Shown piece after piece: positions 11,138-23,300 of a stretch of 64,000 nucleotides of DNA (position 1 is its first letter; each line of letters begins with the position of its first letter). Made by a program: the position numbers and the translations under genes. The stretch is from Zelopaecilomyces penicillatus (lineage: Eukaryota > Ascomycota > Sordariomycetes > Hypocreales > Pseudodiploosporaceae), in assembly GCA_005765155.1 (NCBI GenBank), contig VCCP01000003.1:6014001-6078000 (forward strand), in the 5' to 3' direction. A model generated the notes under the pieces. That model was not told the origin of the DNA and did not search any database. It saw only the letters and a program-made list of their open reading frames with translations.

Positions 11138-11831
11138 ATGGCCGAAGTTAAGAGCATAGTTTCAGATCTCAACAAGCTGGACTCCCAGCTAGACAAACTT
11201 GAGGATGCGTTGGAACCGCTTCTTGGGAATCTGGACCAGATGGCCTCTGAACTTCCACTGCTAGATAAGGCGAAGCTGTTTTCTCTGACAGCTTATTCCA
11301 TTGAGTCATTACTATTTTGTACGAAATACCCCTGTGGAAGCTCAGTTTTCTTTTAGTGTTTCTCTGCTAACATTATCTTCAGCATCACTCAAGCTTCAAG
11401 GCGCAGACGCTCAGAACCATGCTGTCTTTACTGAGCTCAAGCGAGTTCAGCAATACTTTGCCAAAATTAAGGAAGCTGAGGAGCCACCAGCTCAAAGAAC
11501 ACTGACCCTCAATCAAGAGGGTGCTGCGCGAATCTTGAAAGCTAATTTGGTATGCGCCTATGTCATGAAGTGAATTTATTATGGAAACGATTTGCTAACT
11601 GGATGTGTTTCCTATCAGTCGGATAATAAGGCATTGAGCAGCAAACTCGCTGAAAAGATTGCAGAAGAGCGCGCCAAAGCGCTGCTCAAGTCCGTGGAGA
11701 CCAGGAAGCGACCTGCGGATGAAGCTGTTCAGTCGTCTAGCTCGGTTAGTAGTGAGCAGCCCAATGCGAGCAGCAAGAAGCAGAAGCAAAAGGGCAAGGG
11801 CAAGTCTCGTGGTAAGAACAAGACCAAGTGA
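11138..11831 (+). CDS. LRP1: Exosome cofactor LRP1/Rrp47 (C1D family)
   Basis: Nuclear RNA-binding partner of the Rrp6 exosome exonuclease, acting in 3' processing of stable RNAs. Three exons: 11138-11318, 11383-11549 and 11619-11831, with 64- and 69-nt introns, giving 186 aa. The Sas10/Utp3/C1D helical domain occupies about residues 1-115; AYSIESLLF joins to SSLKLQGADAQNH across intron 1, then FTELKRVQQYFAKIKEAE follows. The C-terminal tail is Lys-rich (KKQKQKGKGKSRGKNKTK), as is usual for the RNA-binding end of the family. Splice sites have CTAAC-like branch points and restore the frame exactly. Confidence 0.93.
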
Positions 11832-12616
11832 ATTGGGCCCCAACATGCGGGTGAGTGTGAACTTGCCCAGTAGCAGCGGCTGGTCCGCCAAGCAGAGGAG
11901 TCATTATGGATATCGGCGGCATGAAATAGTTTGGCTTGTCTACTACTTTTCATTTAACAAGCTCACGGTGACCAGCTGGTTACGGAGTGGGTTTCTCGCT
12001 GTTCTGTTGAACAAAGATTGGATCATTCAAAGAGGAAGAAACCGCAGCCTAGTCGCTGCTGAAGCACACATCAACTGTGCTGTTGGATATCGTCATGTGT
12101 CAGGCTCCCATAGCCATGGCATTTATTTTGCTTAGAGCAAATGGGCAAGAATAGCGAGTGCCACTGAAGTGCAGGAGGGCCAAGGACGGAGACACGATGG
12201 CATTTTTGGCCACAGATGCACCACATATAATCATGATACCAAACCTGAATTAATTGTAAACACTAAAACTGAAATTATGTTTCTTTGCACCCTAATAATC
12301 TCACTCGTTTGAACAAGAACCTTCTGGCATCACCGCACCAGCCACTTCACCGTACCACCATTGTTTGTACGACCCCCATTCTTCTACCGAGGCACTAATA
12401 CTGCTCCAGGCACAAGCGCAAACCCCTACAATCCCATTGGCCCGCCACTTTGCGACCACGAGGAAGATCTCCAATCCCTTTCTGCCAGCTTCCACCTTTC
12501 CAGTCAAGTCCGTCAAAAACCAACCAAAAGCCCTCCACCCTCAACTTTTTCTACACTCGTCCTCTTTTTGACCAGCTCACACAAACTCTTCCCACACACA
12601 AACACACATCGCCATC
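11832..12616. other. Intergenic region / MIX17 upstream region
   Basis: No gene seen. The right 250 bp is strongly C/T- and CA-rich, typical of a fungal 5' leader. A single sequence resembling one MITE arm, TTTCTTTGCACCCTA, occurs near 12270 without a partner. Confidence 0.55.
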
Positions 12617-13250
12617 ATGCCTCGTCAACGTTCCGTCGGTCGCGCTCCCTCGCGCCCTACCGCTCCTGCTCCCTCGGCTCCCCAGCAGCACCGTCCCGCC
12701 ACCACGATGGCAGCTCCTCCACACCACGCCTCTGCACCGCCCTCAGCCGCTGCTCCCGTTTCTCAGGGCCCTGGTTTGCTCGGCCAGGTTGCCAGCACTG
12801 CTGCGTAAGCTATATCCTTTTCACTTCTTAATTGTCGGTTCGAGTCGGCCGTGTTGCGTGTGTTGGGACAAAGTGGTTTGCAAGCCGGCTTTATCCGGAG
12901 TTATACTCAAGTCCAAACCTATGAAATGCAACACGAGCCTATATAACTCATTGAAACAACATGCACTGGATTAGAGATATGTCTTTGCTAACACTCACAC
13001 CTTGTGCAGCGGTGTCGCTATCGGCTCTTCCGTCGGCCACGCCATCACCGGCTTCTTCTCCGGCGGCTCATCAGAGGCTGCACCCGTCCAGGCCCAGGCC
13101 GCTCCCCAGCAGAACCAACAACTCAACAACTGCGCCGGCGCTACCCAGAACTTCACCAAGTGCATGGATGACAACGGCGGCAACATGCAAATCTGCAACT
13201 GGTATCTCGAACAGCTCAAGGCTTGCCAGTCTGCTGCTAGCCAGTACTAG
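12617..13250 (+). CDS. MIX17: MIX17/CHCHD2-type twin CX9C protein
   Basis: Small mitochondrial intermembrane-space protein of the CHCHD2/CHCHD10/Mix17 family, imported through the Mia40 disulfide relay. Exons 12617-12804 and 13010-13250 flank a 205-nt intron (GTAAGC donor, GCTAAC branch, TGCAG acceptor); the protein is 142 aa. Residues 1-50 are Pro/Ala/Arg-rich. A Gly/Ala hydrophobic stretch, GLLGQVASTAAGVAIGSSVGH, spans the splice junction. The CHCH domain near the C-terminus has both CX9C pairs (CAGATQNFTKC and CNWYLEQLKAC). Confidence 0.92.
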
Positions 13251-13485
13251 AGGATCTAAAAAGGTCGGGGTAAAGGAATAAACGAGACATGATGTTAATC
13301 ATTGGGAAAGAATTATTTTTTTTCGTATCGGGAAAAGATACATTTTTTTAAAACACAAAGAGCGAGCATACTGGGACATGAGCTTCATGGATGGACGTGA
13401 GATTACATGTTAACGCTGAGAGATTTTGTACAATATACGCTAAACGCATAAGAATTCCCGCTCAATAAGAGAGACTCGTGGCCTT

Positions 13486-15045
13486 TTAAGCCTCTTGATT
13501 TTCGTCCTCATCTGGCCTCGGCTCAAAGTTCAACTACAAAGTTTTTAGCGGGATGTCTCACGGTCAAATGGTCTATTATACAGAAACAACTCACCGAATT
13601 GCCATTGTAAAGCTGGTGGTCGCGTAGCTGATCGGTCGGGTTCTGGAAGCCTCGGATGCGGCGGTTCGCATCCTGTGATAGCTCTGACGCATCGCCTGCC
13701 GCTTCAACCGGTATAGGTTGTCGCCTGGTCCCGTTGCCAGCCGCCAGGCCAAGAAGTCCCAAGAACCAGGTAAAGAAACTTGTGAGTGCTCGAAGAAACT
13801 GAGATACAACATCTTGTGACTCTCCCTCGTAAGCTGACGTGTACTTCTTCACTGGGATGAGCACCAGCGTCGATGAAGGCACTAGACCAAGGTCGCCAAG
13901 CGACTGGTTTTCTTCTGTCGCATCGATGTTCTTGTTTGGTAATGGGGTGAGGACCTGTTTAAATGTGTAGGGCAGTTTCTTATCACCCGTATTCTCGTCC
14001 ACCCATGTTCTTACATCTTTCAGGCTTGTCGCAGTCTTAAATCGTGATCGAATCGTTGAACCGTCAAAGAGTCGGACCTGTAATGATGCAATGTCGGATG
14101 TCCTGGTTGTGGATGGCATCTTGCTCGCAGGAGCGCTAACTAACGAGGCAGCAACATCCCCTACCTTCTGACCATTAATCCTCTGCTGCTCGCGCTCTGA
14201 GGCGCGAAGTCTCCGCTCTTCTTTGTCATCTTGAATCCGTCTCAAGATCCTTTGACGCTCCTCTGACTCCTTAACTCTCTTCTTCTTGACTTCCTCGGCT
14301 TGCTGGTGCTTCCTAGCAGCGTCCGTCTTGGCACCTGCCTCAGCCTCTGCTTTAGCTCGTTCTTTAGCTTTAAGGCGGTTCTCTTTGGCTTTTAACTCGG
14401 CCTCCTCCTTTTGCTGCTTCAGCTTTGCAGCTCGCTCCGCCAAAACACGACTTACGCTCTCTGAGCTCTGGGTGGCAGCAGGAGATGAAGCTGCCTCTGT
14501 CGCCTCAGTAGATCCTGTACTTGATGTTTGTGCGCCTGACGGAACCGAATCCGCTGTGGTGGAGGGTTCCTCTGATTGGGTTGATTCTTCCTGAGGCGCA
14601 GCGTTGAATGCGCTTCTAACCCGCCGAATGAAATCCGGTTTGCTTGTGCCAGAGGAGATGTACTCCTTCAGCTCCCCATGTTTCAGAATGACGACAGTAG
14701 GTGTTTTTGGAATCGGGAAAATCTGTGCCAAATATCCCGCCTCTTCCGAACCCGCTGTCAGACGCAGGGCAAGAGCTTGGGCGCCTATCAACTCATTTAG
14801 CTGAAACGACTGTCAGCGCCTCTACGCACATGATCAAGCATGGCTGTCTACATACAGGGCTTTCTTTTAAAAACTCGTTCTCCCATGTTTGGCTTTCTTC
14901 TTCTTCATCTACTCTAAAGTCAGGACCTGTGTCATCATCATAGCTATGCCCAGCGGGGAATCTTACTTGTGACAAAGCACAGGACAAGCTTCTGCTGCCC
15001 TACTGCGGTTGAAATTCCCTCCTGTAGGGAACCGTCATAAAACAT
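13486..15045 (-). CDS. UBX-domain protein, ER-associated (UBXN4/UBXD2-like)
   Basis: Predicted Cdc48/p97 adaptor. Four exons on the minus strand: 15045-14967, 14908-14856, 14800-13595 and 13533-13486, with introns of 58, 55 and 61 nt, giving 461 aa. The N-terminal thioredoxin/UAS-like domain (about 1-115) includes LVLCFVT, ESQTWENEFLK, GSEEAGYLAQIFPIPKTPTVV and GELKEYI. A charged coiled coil of Lys/Glu/Arg follows (about 159-254), then the UBX domain (about 283-361, LQVRLFDGSTIRSRF to VLIPVKK). A hydrophobic segment (about 379-398, FLRALTSFFTWFLGLLGLAAG) probably inserts into the ER membrane. The start is MFYDGSLQEGI. The first acceptor was chosen because it gives FVTNEEEESQTWE, matching the family. 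Confidence 0.9.
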
Positions 15046-16767
15046 TTTTCTCCGCGTGCTGATGCAAATAGTCGTAAAGTATTAACAAAGACAGAAATCG
15101 ATTTTCAAAAGCTTCGAGCAATGCAGTAAACGTGAGTACGGTGGTAAGGCAACCGTCGTAGTAGCAAAAGAGGGGCGAAGGTGGACAGATCTGGCGAGAG
15201 GGGATCACACAATCGGTCGTCACGTTTCCGTAATCGATATACAAGTGTCTTGTTCATGTGAAGCTATTGGCGCATTCTTGCAAATACAATGCGCCACCAT
15301 CTGAATCAGCTGCTTGCGGATTGAGGACACGAACAGGACTGTTGAGGTTGGCGAGGTGAGGCCACGCCGTCCTCAGCTGGACGTCATCGCTTTGCAGCTG
15401 CAGCCCTGGGAATATCCCCTTTGGGTAGGCGGTGAACCAGGGACGTGCTCATCCATGCGAACACCTACGATTCTGCAAGAACTACATATACAAGTATTGA
15501 GAGTGGTTGGTCAAGCCAAAGTTTGCCAAAGTGAAGTCCTAATTCATATCTTTCTACCTGTGATGAAATACACATCATACCAAAGACTAGATGCACATTC
15601 ATCATCTCCCTGCCAGCATAGCCAAATACTCTCGGAAAGCAGCCTTAACAGTTGGTGATTTGCCAACGCCACAAGCGGCGCAGAATGCGGCGCACACCAA
15701 GCGCTCTTCTCTCTGCACCATACTTACCCCCCGTGTGACGCTTCATGGTGACAAAACGTTGCTGTTGTACATAACCACCAATTTTCAATAAAGTTATGGA
15801 TTGCTAGTAAGGCATTTGGTGTGTCACACTCGTGCCTTTCGTACCTAAAGTACAAGGTACTCACCCAGTAAAGAATATCATGTAGAGGCTCTCAGCTACA
15901 CATGGCGAGTCGAAACACAGCTGAGCTGTTTGCGGGCTCAATACCATTTGGTTTTTTTTTTCTTGGTGAATTCTTTTGGGAGGGGCATTTGCAGAAACTG
16001 GATGTGTTGATCATGACCCCAGTTTGGTGGTGTTTTCATAACGTATAGAAGCCATTCCGCAACATGAGATCATGATTGCGAGTTAAGAAGACAGTTAATT
16101 CAGGTACCTGTTGAAGTCATACTAGATCATATGCTATAGCCAATGCTCCTCACAGGGAATTTCTTGTAGATGATATTATATCTGGCTAGACGTCAATCAT
16201 GTCAACGTTGCGGGTTCATCGTAATCCAGGACATGGGACAGAAGAACTGTTTTAATAGGCTTCACATATTCGTTTAAATACTCCTGACTCGAGTTATAAT
16301 TTGTTATCCTATCATATCCACATTTTGTGTAGCGATAATTTTATGAGAGTTCATAATTCTACATTGTCATGTGCGTCTAGCCGACACAGAGCTGGCGAGG
16401 GGACAAGCACCCGTTAAAAACAATATAATATTAAAAAAAGAGCTCATTGAGCAGGTACCAAAATAAATCTCACGTCAGGGCAAGGAAAAAAGTAGTCGTG
16501 AAATGACCGACTTGTAAGTGCTCCTTTCACCACATCCTTCTATCTCCTCGAGTTGCCAAGTACACTGCAAAATTAGCTCAGATATTTGTTCCGTTACAGA
16601 TACATGCCAGCCACACAACTCCCAATGTACTAGTAAGATAGCCAGCACGGCTCAACTGTCCACAAGCACACATTTTTCACAAGCTGCCGTTACAGAAACA
16701 GCGATTTCTGGAAGCTTTTGGGTTGATCGAACAGCATGACAACGTAGTTTGAGAAGTAAATACCCCA
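15046..16767. other. Intergenic region, partly A/T-rich
   Basis: About 1.7 kb. The right half (15800-16500) is A/T-rich. Only short, low-quality ORFs are present and I see no RNA gene, repeat or recognisable remnant. Confidence 0.55.
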
Positions 16768-17694
16768 CTAATGATTGAAATCCTTACCCCAAAACCACCT
16801 GCCTGGCTCGTTTCGATAACTCATGTCCTCCATACATCGCTTATCATCTTCGTTTTTCACCGATTCCAACAACTCGCAAATATACGCGGTGGCTTCATCT
16901 CGTCGGAAAGCGTGCGGCCAGCCATAGTCCCGATATACCTGCCTGAAATATTGGACGTAAAAATCGCTCTTCCAGTAGTCGTTTTGTAATCGGAACTCAC
17001 TCTCGGTGATGCGACCGTCATTTTCATCCCGCTCAGGTGTGTTGTAACAATCCAAGGTAACACGGCCGCGACACGGTATGAGCCGGAGACAATTGTAAGC
17101 ATCCTGCATTTCGTCTATCCACATTTTTAAAGGAAACGGCCCTGGATCGCTCGACGCAACAATCGACTCGACAACCTCACCGTCCATAACATTGAGGGTG
17201 AAATCATGCCCGTGGCTTGCATAACCCTCCGCAAGAGGCAACATCCATTCTGCGTCGACTATGTCATTGGTGGACCACCACTCCTCTTCATCTTGATCTT
17301 GGTGTCTGGCAATAAACTGGTCGGTTGTAAATGTTGTGTAGTCAAGAAGTTTGGTGTTGAAGTGGAACTCCGCGCTGCTGTTGAGATATGGCAAATGGCG
17401 CAGGACTTCGATGGCGTAATCGTTTCTGAAATGCTCGCAAGCTTCCGGTGTGAAGCCTTGCCAGCCTCCAGGAGGAGGCACTTTGAGGTCGCTCGGATCG
17501 TAATGCAGTGTCGTGAGAAATTTGTAGAAGTCAAGTAACATAGCTCCGATCTCTTGAGGCGTATATGTAGGCTGCCTTTCCGAAATAACCTCAGGTTCCC
17601 AGTGGTCTGACCCTGTATCTGAACCCGAATCTGGCATGGGCAGTTCTGATCTCAACTCCGACAAAGACAGCCGGTCTCCATTAGTGGCACACAT
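16768..17694 (-). CDS. Hypothetical fungal protein, 308 aa
   Basis: Single-exon ORF of 308 aa, acidic, rich in Trp/Tyr and without a signal peptide. Recognisable-looking blocks are YTPQEIGAMLLDFYKFLTTL near residues 43-62, PPPGGWQGFTPEACEHFRND near 73-92, and the C-terminal RDEATAYICELLESVKNEDD. The pattern resembles fungal-specific uncharacterised proteins of about this size. I cannot assign a function. It sits between gene-free flanks. Confidence 0.7.
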   Translation of the reverse strand: MCATNGDRLSLSELRSELPMPDSGSDTGSDHWEPEVISERQPTYTPQEIGAMLLDFYKFLTTLHYDPSDLKVPPPGGWQGFTPEACEHFRNDYAIEVLRHLPYLNSSAEFHFNTKLLDYTTFTTDQFIARHQDQDEEEWWSTNDIVDAEWMLPLAEGYASHGHDFTLNVMDGEVVESIVASSDPGPFPLKMWIDEMQDAYNCLRLIPCRGRVTLDCYNTPERDENDGRITESEFRLQNDYWKSDFYVQYFRQVYRDYGWPHAFRRDEATAYICELLESVKNEDDKRCMEDMSYRNEPGRWFWGKDFNH

Positions 17695-18443
17695 GACAGT
17701 CTTCCGTCAACAAAGATTGACATTAATATCTAAAGCTGACTGCTAACTATCATGCAAGCGATATTTATGTTCATGGACAATGTTTGCTCTCAACAAAACA
17801 GAATGCCTCAGGCATTAGAAGCAGTCAAACACGACTAATCAACTAAACATTGCCGAAATTACAAATACAAAGTACACCCTCCCAGGATTACGACGGCCCG
17901 TACAACTTGCTTTTTCTCAAAACACTTCCCAAGACATGGTACGTTTTCCTGGGTACATGGTCGCAAGGATTTGGCACGTTGCTGAACTAATAGTAGGTGT
18001 ATAGTTGATATACCTAGTGCTTCATTAAGGGCTAAAGGTCTGGTATCACGATCTTGAGCATGACATCATCAGAAAACCTGTGTAACAACTATGTTAAGAC
18101 ACCCTCAAGTATGCGAAGGTCGGCGGCATTTAACTTCGTCTGGGAATTAGCTTCACTTTAGTGTGGATATTAAAATGACATTTGATTTTAAATTAATTAG
18201 ATTGCGAGCTGTAGACAGAAGAAAATTCTAAAGATTTTAAAAGTATCGCGAGCATATAACTTGCTGTGTGTGTTAGAATCCAGCCAAGTCGTACATGATA
18301 ATTACTTCAATGAAAACAAATCTGCAGCTACCCTTCCGCCCTTCTCCTCGACGCGCTTTATTACAAAATGCTTTTCTATATCTGAGTAGAAAATCCCACC
18401 TGCCGCTGGAGTCAAATATACGAGATAGGTATTCTTCAATTCT
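17695..18443. other. A/T-rich intergenic region
   Basis: About 750 bp, A/T-rich, with no ORF of note and no repeats recognised. Confidence 0.55.
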
Positions 18444-19136
18444 CTAAAGTATGGCATTAGCGGCCATGGCTGCTACTCCGACACTCGCGAGAATAATCCA
18501 GCACTCAGCAACAATTGCTGTTCTGCTGAGGTCAGCTGCATTAGACTTACTCTGAGTCATTGTCGTTGGCATCGGCGTAGAGGCTTTTGGGACTGCTCCA
18601 GTGGTGGCTTCGGGACTGCTGGTAATTTTGGGCTCCTCCGTTGCTTGCGAAGCCGCGTAGCAACCAGCAAAGGCAATGGTGCCGTTCAGCCAGCCTGGAC
18701 CGCCGGCAAAATTCATTTGAGCTCTGAACCATTGATTGGGACAGTATTCGGCTTCTTCCACAGCTGCCGAGCTATGGGCAGCCCACCAAGATGACGCCGA
18801 GCTGGCGTAGGACGAGTACTCTGAAAGAAGTGTTGACGGGGCGGCCTTGGTGTAGGAGCACCACTGGGAATGCGGAGGGAACGTGCAAACTGACTTTCCT
18901 AGCCAGTTGGTCATAGTAGTCTTGCAATCCTTGAGGAGAAAACGGCCGTACGAAACGATGCCATCGCGTAGTCTTCCAGTTGGCATGGGCACATCGAAAA
19001 AGGACTCGAGAGTTTTCGTTGTGCATTGCCAGGGATCAGTCGTCTCGGTAGGCCGCGTGGTAGGCAAAATAGTGTCAAAGAGGACTGCAGCTACAGCCAG
19101 AGACTTAACTATGAGAAGTATTTTTGAAAGCTTCAT
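18444..19136 (-). CDS. Secreted, probably GPI-anchored protein (DUF7735-like)
   Basis: 230-aa protein starting MKLSKILLIVK with a hydrophobic signal/anchor segment. An in-frame ATG 87 nt upstream would add a His-rich extension and is less likely. The body has conserved-looking Cys/Trp blocks: WQCTTKTLESFFDVPMPTG, a serine-rich SSYASSASSWWAAHSSAA, YCPNQWF and WLNGTIAFAGCY. This layout resembles the fungal DUF7735 family. The C-terminus ends in a Ser/Thr-rich stretch and a hydrophobic tail (ECWIILASVGVAAMAANAIL), typical of a GPI signal. The gene is divergent from the large chitinase with about 1.2 kb between starts. Family knowledge: such proteins recur beside LysM chitinases, which suggests a linked role, but this is inference. 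Confidence 0.7.
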   Translation of the reverse strand: MKLSKILLIVKSLAVAAVLFDTILPTTRPTETTDPWQCTTKTLESFFDVPMPTGRLRDGIVSYGRFLLKDCKTTMTNWLGKSVCTFPPHSQWCSYTKAAPSTLLSEYSSYASSASSWWAAHSSAAVEEAEYCPNQWFRAQMNFAGGPGWLNGTIAFAGCYAASQATEEPKITSSPEATTGAVPKASTPMPTTMTQSKSNAADLSRTAIVAECWIILASVGVAAMAANAIL

Positions 19137-20372
19137 GATGAGTGATAACGATGAAGGATAGTGATGATGGTAGTGAAGCCGCAATGAAAGATATTGGTGG
19201 TGCTGGTGGTGTCGGGCGACCAATTATAAAGCTTCGCTTTATGACATATGGTGTGTTCTTATGCTTGGGCAGAGATATTGGCTCTCTACAAGAGTTTGTT
19301 GGACAGGGGAAAATGAACTCGATGCGATAGAACCTGACTGAGACTTCGGCTTATTGACCGCCGGCGAAAGATAGAAAAGTGATGAAACTGCATGCTGACA
19401 GCTTGTGGAGAGCTGCCCGTGTATCCCGCGTCGAATACCTGGTATTATATACTAACCAATTTCAACTGAAACATATGCTTTGTGATCATGGGACCCGGTT
19501 AAATCCTGGCAAGGTGCAAAAGAGCCTTAAAAGATAAGTGTCAAAGGAGAGAAATAATGACAAAAACATGATATCTTGGTGGAAATAGGCAAGTAAATGA
19601 GGCAATTGCTGTTTATGCTTACCAACAACATCTGAGAGAAAAGCAATTATTCCGCAGCATGTTGTATTAATGCGGTACGCGTATGTACCTCGGGCGGCAA
19701 AACACGGCTCGGCACATTTACAAATGTTACACGGCGTTGCAGAATGCTCAACCAACAACATATAAATGACAAACTTAGATCTTACTGGCCTTGGTGACTT
19801 TTATATGTAACGGTGGAAATTAAGCTCACCGTCTCAAAACGAGGGAGTCATCTCCATATGCTACCCTCTTGGATGTGAGCACACCAGCAGAGGGGGGGGG
19901 GGCTGCATGATGAAGCCTGTTCTGTGTCCTTTCTTCATGAGCTATTATCAAACGTGCATTCTTACATAGTCACCCATGCAGCATGAAAAGTATGTCGCGG
20001 TGAATCCCGGCAATCAAAGACCTGATGGGAAAACTAGTTCAATTAATGGAGCCCGAGGGGGTTTCCCCCGGTACATGAACATATTTGCAACTCAAATGAG
20101 TATCCTGAAAACCATTGTGATCGTTATGGGGGCGTATGTATGTGGCAAGTTTAATTTCATCTACCTGCCTATATGCTTTTCTCTGTGACTATTAGTATAT
20201 ATGTGCTCTCATGAGGCACAAAGGACTGCGATAGAGCAACTTTACCCTTAGCAAGTGACACTTCTGGGCTGCATCTTCTGTTGGTTCTTATTTATTTATT
20301 TTTTTCATTCCTCGCCGCCGTCTGGCTGGTTATGTGCTATTCTCTCTCATCCCATGCATACAAACACGAGCC
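19137..20372. other. Divergent intergenic region of the chitinase locus
   Basis: About 1.2 kb between divergent starts. A TATA-like TTATAAAG (about 19222-19230) serves the minus-strand secreted protein. A G tract of about ten lies near 19893. No gene is seen. Confidence 0.5.
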
Positions 20373-23300
20373 ATGAAAACTTTTATAGGATCTGCCTTTT
20401 TTTGGGCCTGTCTTGTCAAGGCAGCCCTCGACATCAACGGCAAGCAGGTTGTTGAGCCTGTGGAAGATGATGACCCTTCGCCGGTTGGCGATATCAACAT
20501 TTACCTGCCAGATCAGCACGACTGTCCACTTCCATGTGTGGACAATGCCAACATGCACAGCTGGATCCCCTATTTTTCTGTTGGTCGCCTCAATCGCTGC
20601 CAGGAACCGATGCTGCTCCAATTCTCTGTTACTCAGCCCCTGGGTGATCCCAAGTCTTCCATTCTTATTCGCAGTTGCTCGCTTGATCATAAGCCCGAGG
20701 CAGAGTCTTGCATGGTCACTTCTTCAAAGGCGTCTCCGGTTAAGAATCCCAAAAAGTCTCAAGATGGGATTCAGGCTCCGGCCTGTGCCGTGAACGGTAC
20801 CGAGGTTTCCGACGTGGTGACCCTTCACTCCTTCGGAGGCGACAGTACAAGTCGTAGCAACAACAACCAGGAAGCTGCTGCTTTACTGGACGGCATGTAC
20901 AAATACTTCAATAACGATGATAACTGCGATGAGAAGTTCATTTTTGGCTACCACCGTCAGACTGTTGTGGCAGCGTACATTGGTGCTGGGCTAGGCAAAC
21001 CAACAATCAAGACGACTCTCAAAGCTATTAGAGTTTCTCTTTCTGATCTGGGTAGCTTCTCTGGTCAAATAGTTGCGCAGCTTTGCGACAATACCAGGGA
21101 GCCGGAGCGTGTTGTCGGAGTTTCCATCGATGCTTCAGGAGATCTTGCTGCCGTTCAAAACATAGCTCTGGATTGGAGCAAAGGCAAGTGCGTCAGAAAA
21201 AGTCAAGATTCGTCTTCCAGAGTCCTACGCGGCGCCAAAGTATTTGACATTGCTGGCATGACAAACGCTGCCAGTGGCAGAAATATGACGAGCTCTCACG
21301 CCAACGAGACGCTCGCGTCGTCTCGTATGATGTCTCGCATGGCATCTCAACTCGGTCGAAATGCCAAGGCTGTTAGAGGCATACTACAGAAGCGGGAGAC
21401 TTGTCGCCATGAACGAGTCCTCGAGGGTGACAGCTGTGGCGCCATCGCTGCAAGATGTCATATCTCTCCCGCAGACTTCACAAAGTACAACCCGGACAAG
21501 AGCTTTTGCGCTTCTCTTCAACCTGGAGGCTATGCATGCTGCTCCTCTGGAACTCCATACAAGCCACCCAAGCCAAAGCCAGAGGCAGATGGTACGTGCA
21601 ACACCCATCTTATTAGCAATGGCGACTCGTGCGCCAAGTTAGCTACAGAGAATGGCATTTCTGTGGAAGACATTGAGAAGTGGAACAAGGGAAAAACTTG
21701 GGCATGGACTGGATGCAAAGATATGCTGCAAGGCTACAATATGTGTTTAAGCGAGGGCACTGTTCCTATGCCACCGCCTCAAGCGGGTACGCAGTGTGGT
21801 CCTCTAGTCCCAGGAACGAAGAAGCCCTCTGATAAGGATACATCTTTGGCCGACCTCAATCCTTGTCCCTTGAAAGCATGCTGCTCTAACTGGGGGTTTT
21901 GTGGTGTGTTTCCCGCGCATTGTTCAATCCATGCTCCTGAAGGTGGCGGCCCAGGCTCCAAGAAGAAGGGGTTTCTCAACACTTGCGTTTCTAACTGCGG
22001 GAATGAAATCAAGCAAAACTCGGCGCCTCCAGAAAGCTTTCAGCGCATTGGTTACTATGAGTCATTTGGAATGGAGCGAGAGTGCCTGAAACTCAAGGCT
22101 AAGAATGCCAACACAGATGGCTCTTATACACATATTCACTGGGCTTTTGCTTCTATTGATCCCAACACCTGGAAACCTATTATTGATGATAAAGCAAATC
22201 AGTGGAACGACTTCAAGCTGCTAAAAGGCGTAAAACGCATTGTGTCCTTCGGCGGCTGGGCTCAGTCGACTGAGCGCGCCACTTTTGACATCATTCGACA
22301 AGCAATTTTGAATAACCGAGATGTATTTGCAGAAAATCTTGCCAAATTTGCACGCGAGGAGAGCATCGACGGCATTGATATTGATTGGGAATACCCTGGT
22401 GTAGGTTTTCTCTTGGCTGTTCCATACATGTCGCTGCTACAAAACTAACACTGTTGTTTTCTGATGAATAGGCTCCTGACATCTTTGTTGATGGAAAACC
22501 CATTGGACAACAGGGTGATGGCGTAGGCTATCTCAAGTTTCTGACGGTTCTCAAGAGCAAGCTTGGCAACAGGTCTGTTTCCATAGCGGCCCCCGCGTCA
22601 TATTGGTATTTGCAGGCATTCCCCATTGACCGCATCGCCAAGGTCATCGATTATATTGTGTACATGACATATGATCTTCATGGACAATGGGACTACGGTA
22701 ACCCCAATGCCTACGACATGTGTGATTCAGGGAAATGCATTCGCAGCCATGGTAAGATCTTGTCTTCTTTCGACCATTCATGTCGCCTTTGTGGCCGAGC
22801 CCAACTGGTCAATCCTTTATTCGCTAACTCGTGAGTTATACCAGTCAACTTAACCGAGACATCCAACGCACTCGCCATGATCACGAAGGCTGGTGTCCCT
22901 AACAATAAGATTTTCGTTGGCGAGTCAAGTTATGGAAGATCCTTTCATATGGCCAAAGAAGGCTGCTGGGGCCCTATGTGTGATTTCACCGGGTCCAGGA
23001 ATTCATCAGATGCGAAGCCAGGCAGATGCACCAAGACTAGTGGCTATCTTTCCTACGCCGAGATCAACGAGATCATAAAGCGTGGCGACGATGTCCGTGT
23101 TTTCCACGACGGGCAGTCAAACTCCGATATTATGCTTCATAAGGGTATGTTCCAATTGTTCTTCATTTTGCTTGCCTTTGCCCTATACTGTGGCCCTAAA
23201 AGACCTCTTTCTTCAATCAGTAAGGTATTTGTCAGCTAACAAGTCCATTTTAAAAAATTTACAGGTGACTACATAAGCTACATGACTCCTACCACTAAAG

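Noticed and set aside
10300..11196. 298-codon minus ORF overlapping the ketopantoate-reductase-like gene and LRP1
   Set aside because: Different frame of the real gene plus the divergent promoter; no family sequence.
12265..12292. Second MITE arm
   Set aside because: Only a partial match to the arm, with no partner arm or target duplication nearby.
14927..14966. 40-nt intron in the UBX gene
   Set aside because: A 58-nt alternative (14909-14966) with a CTGAC branch gives the family sequence FVTNEEEESQTWE and normal intron length.
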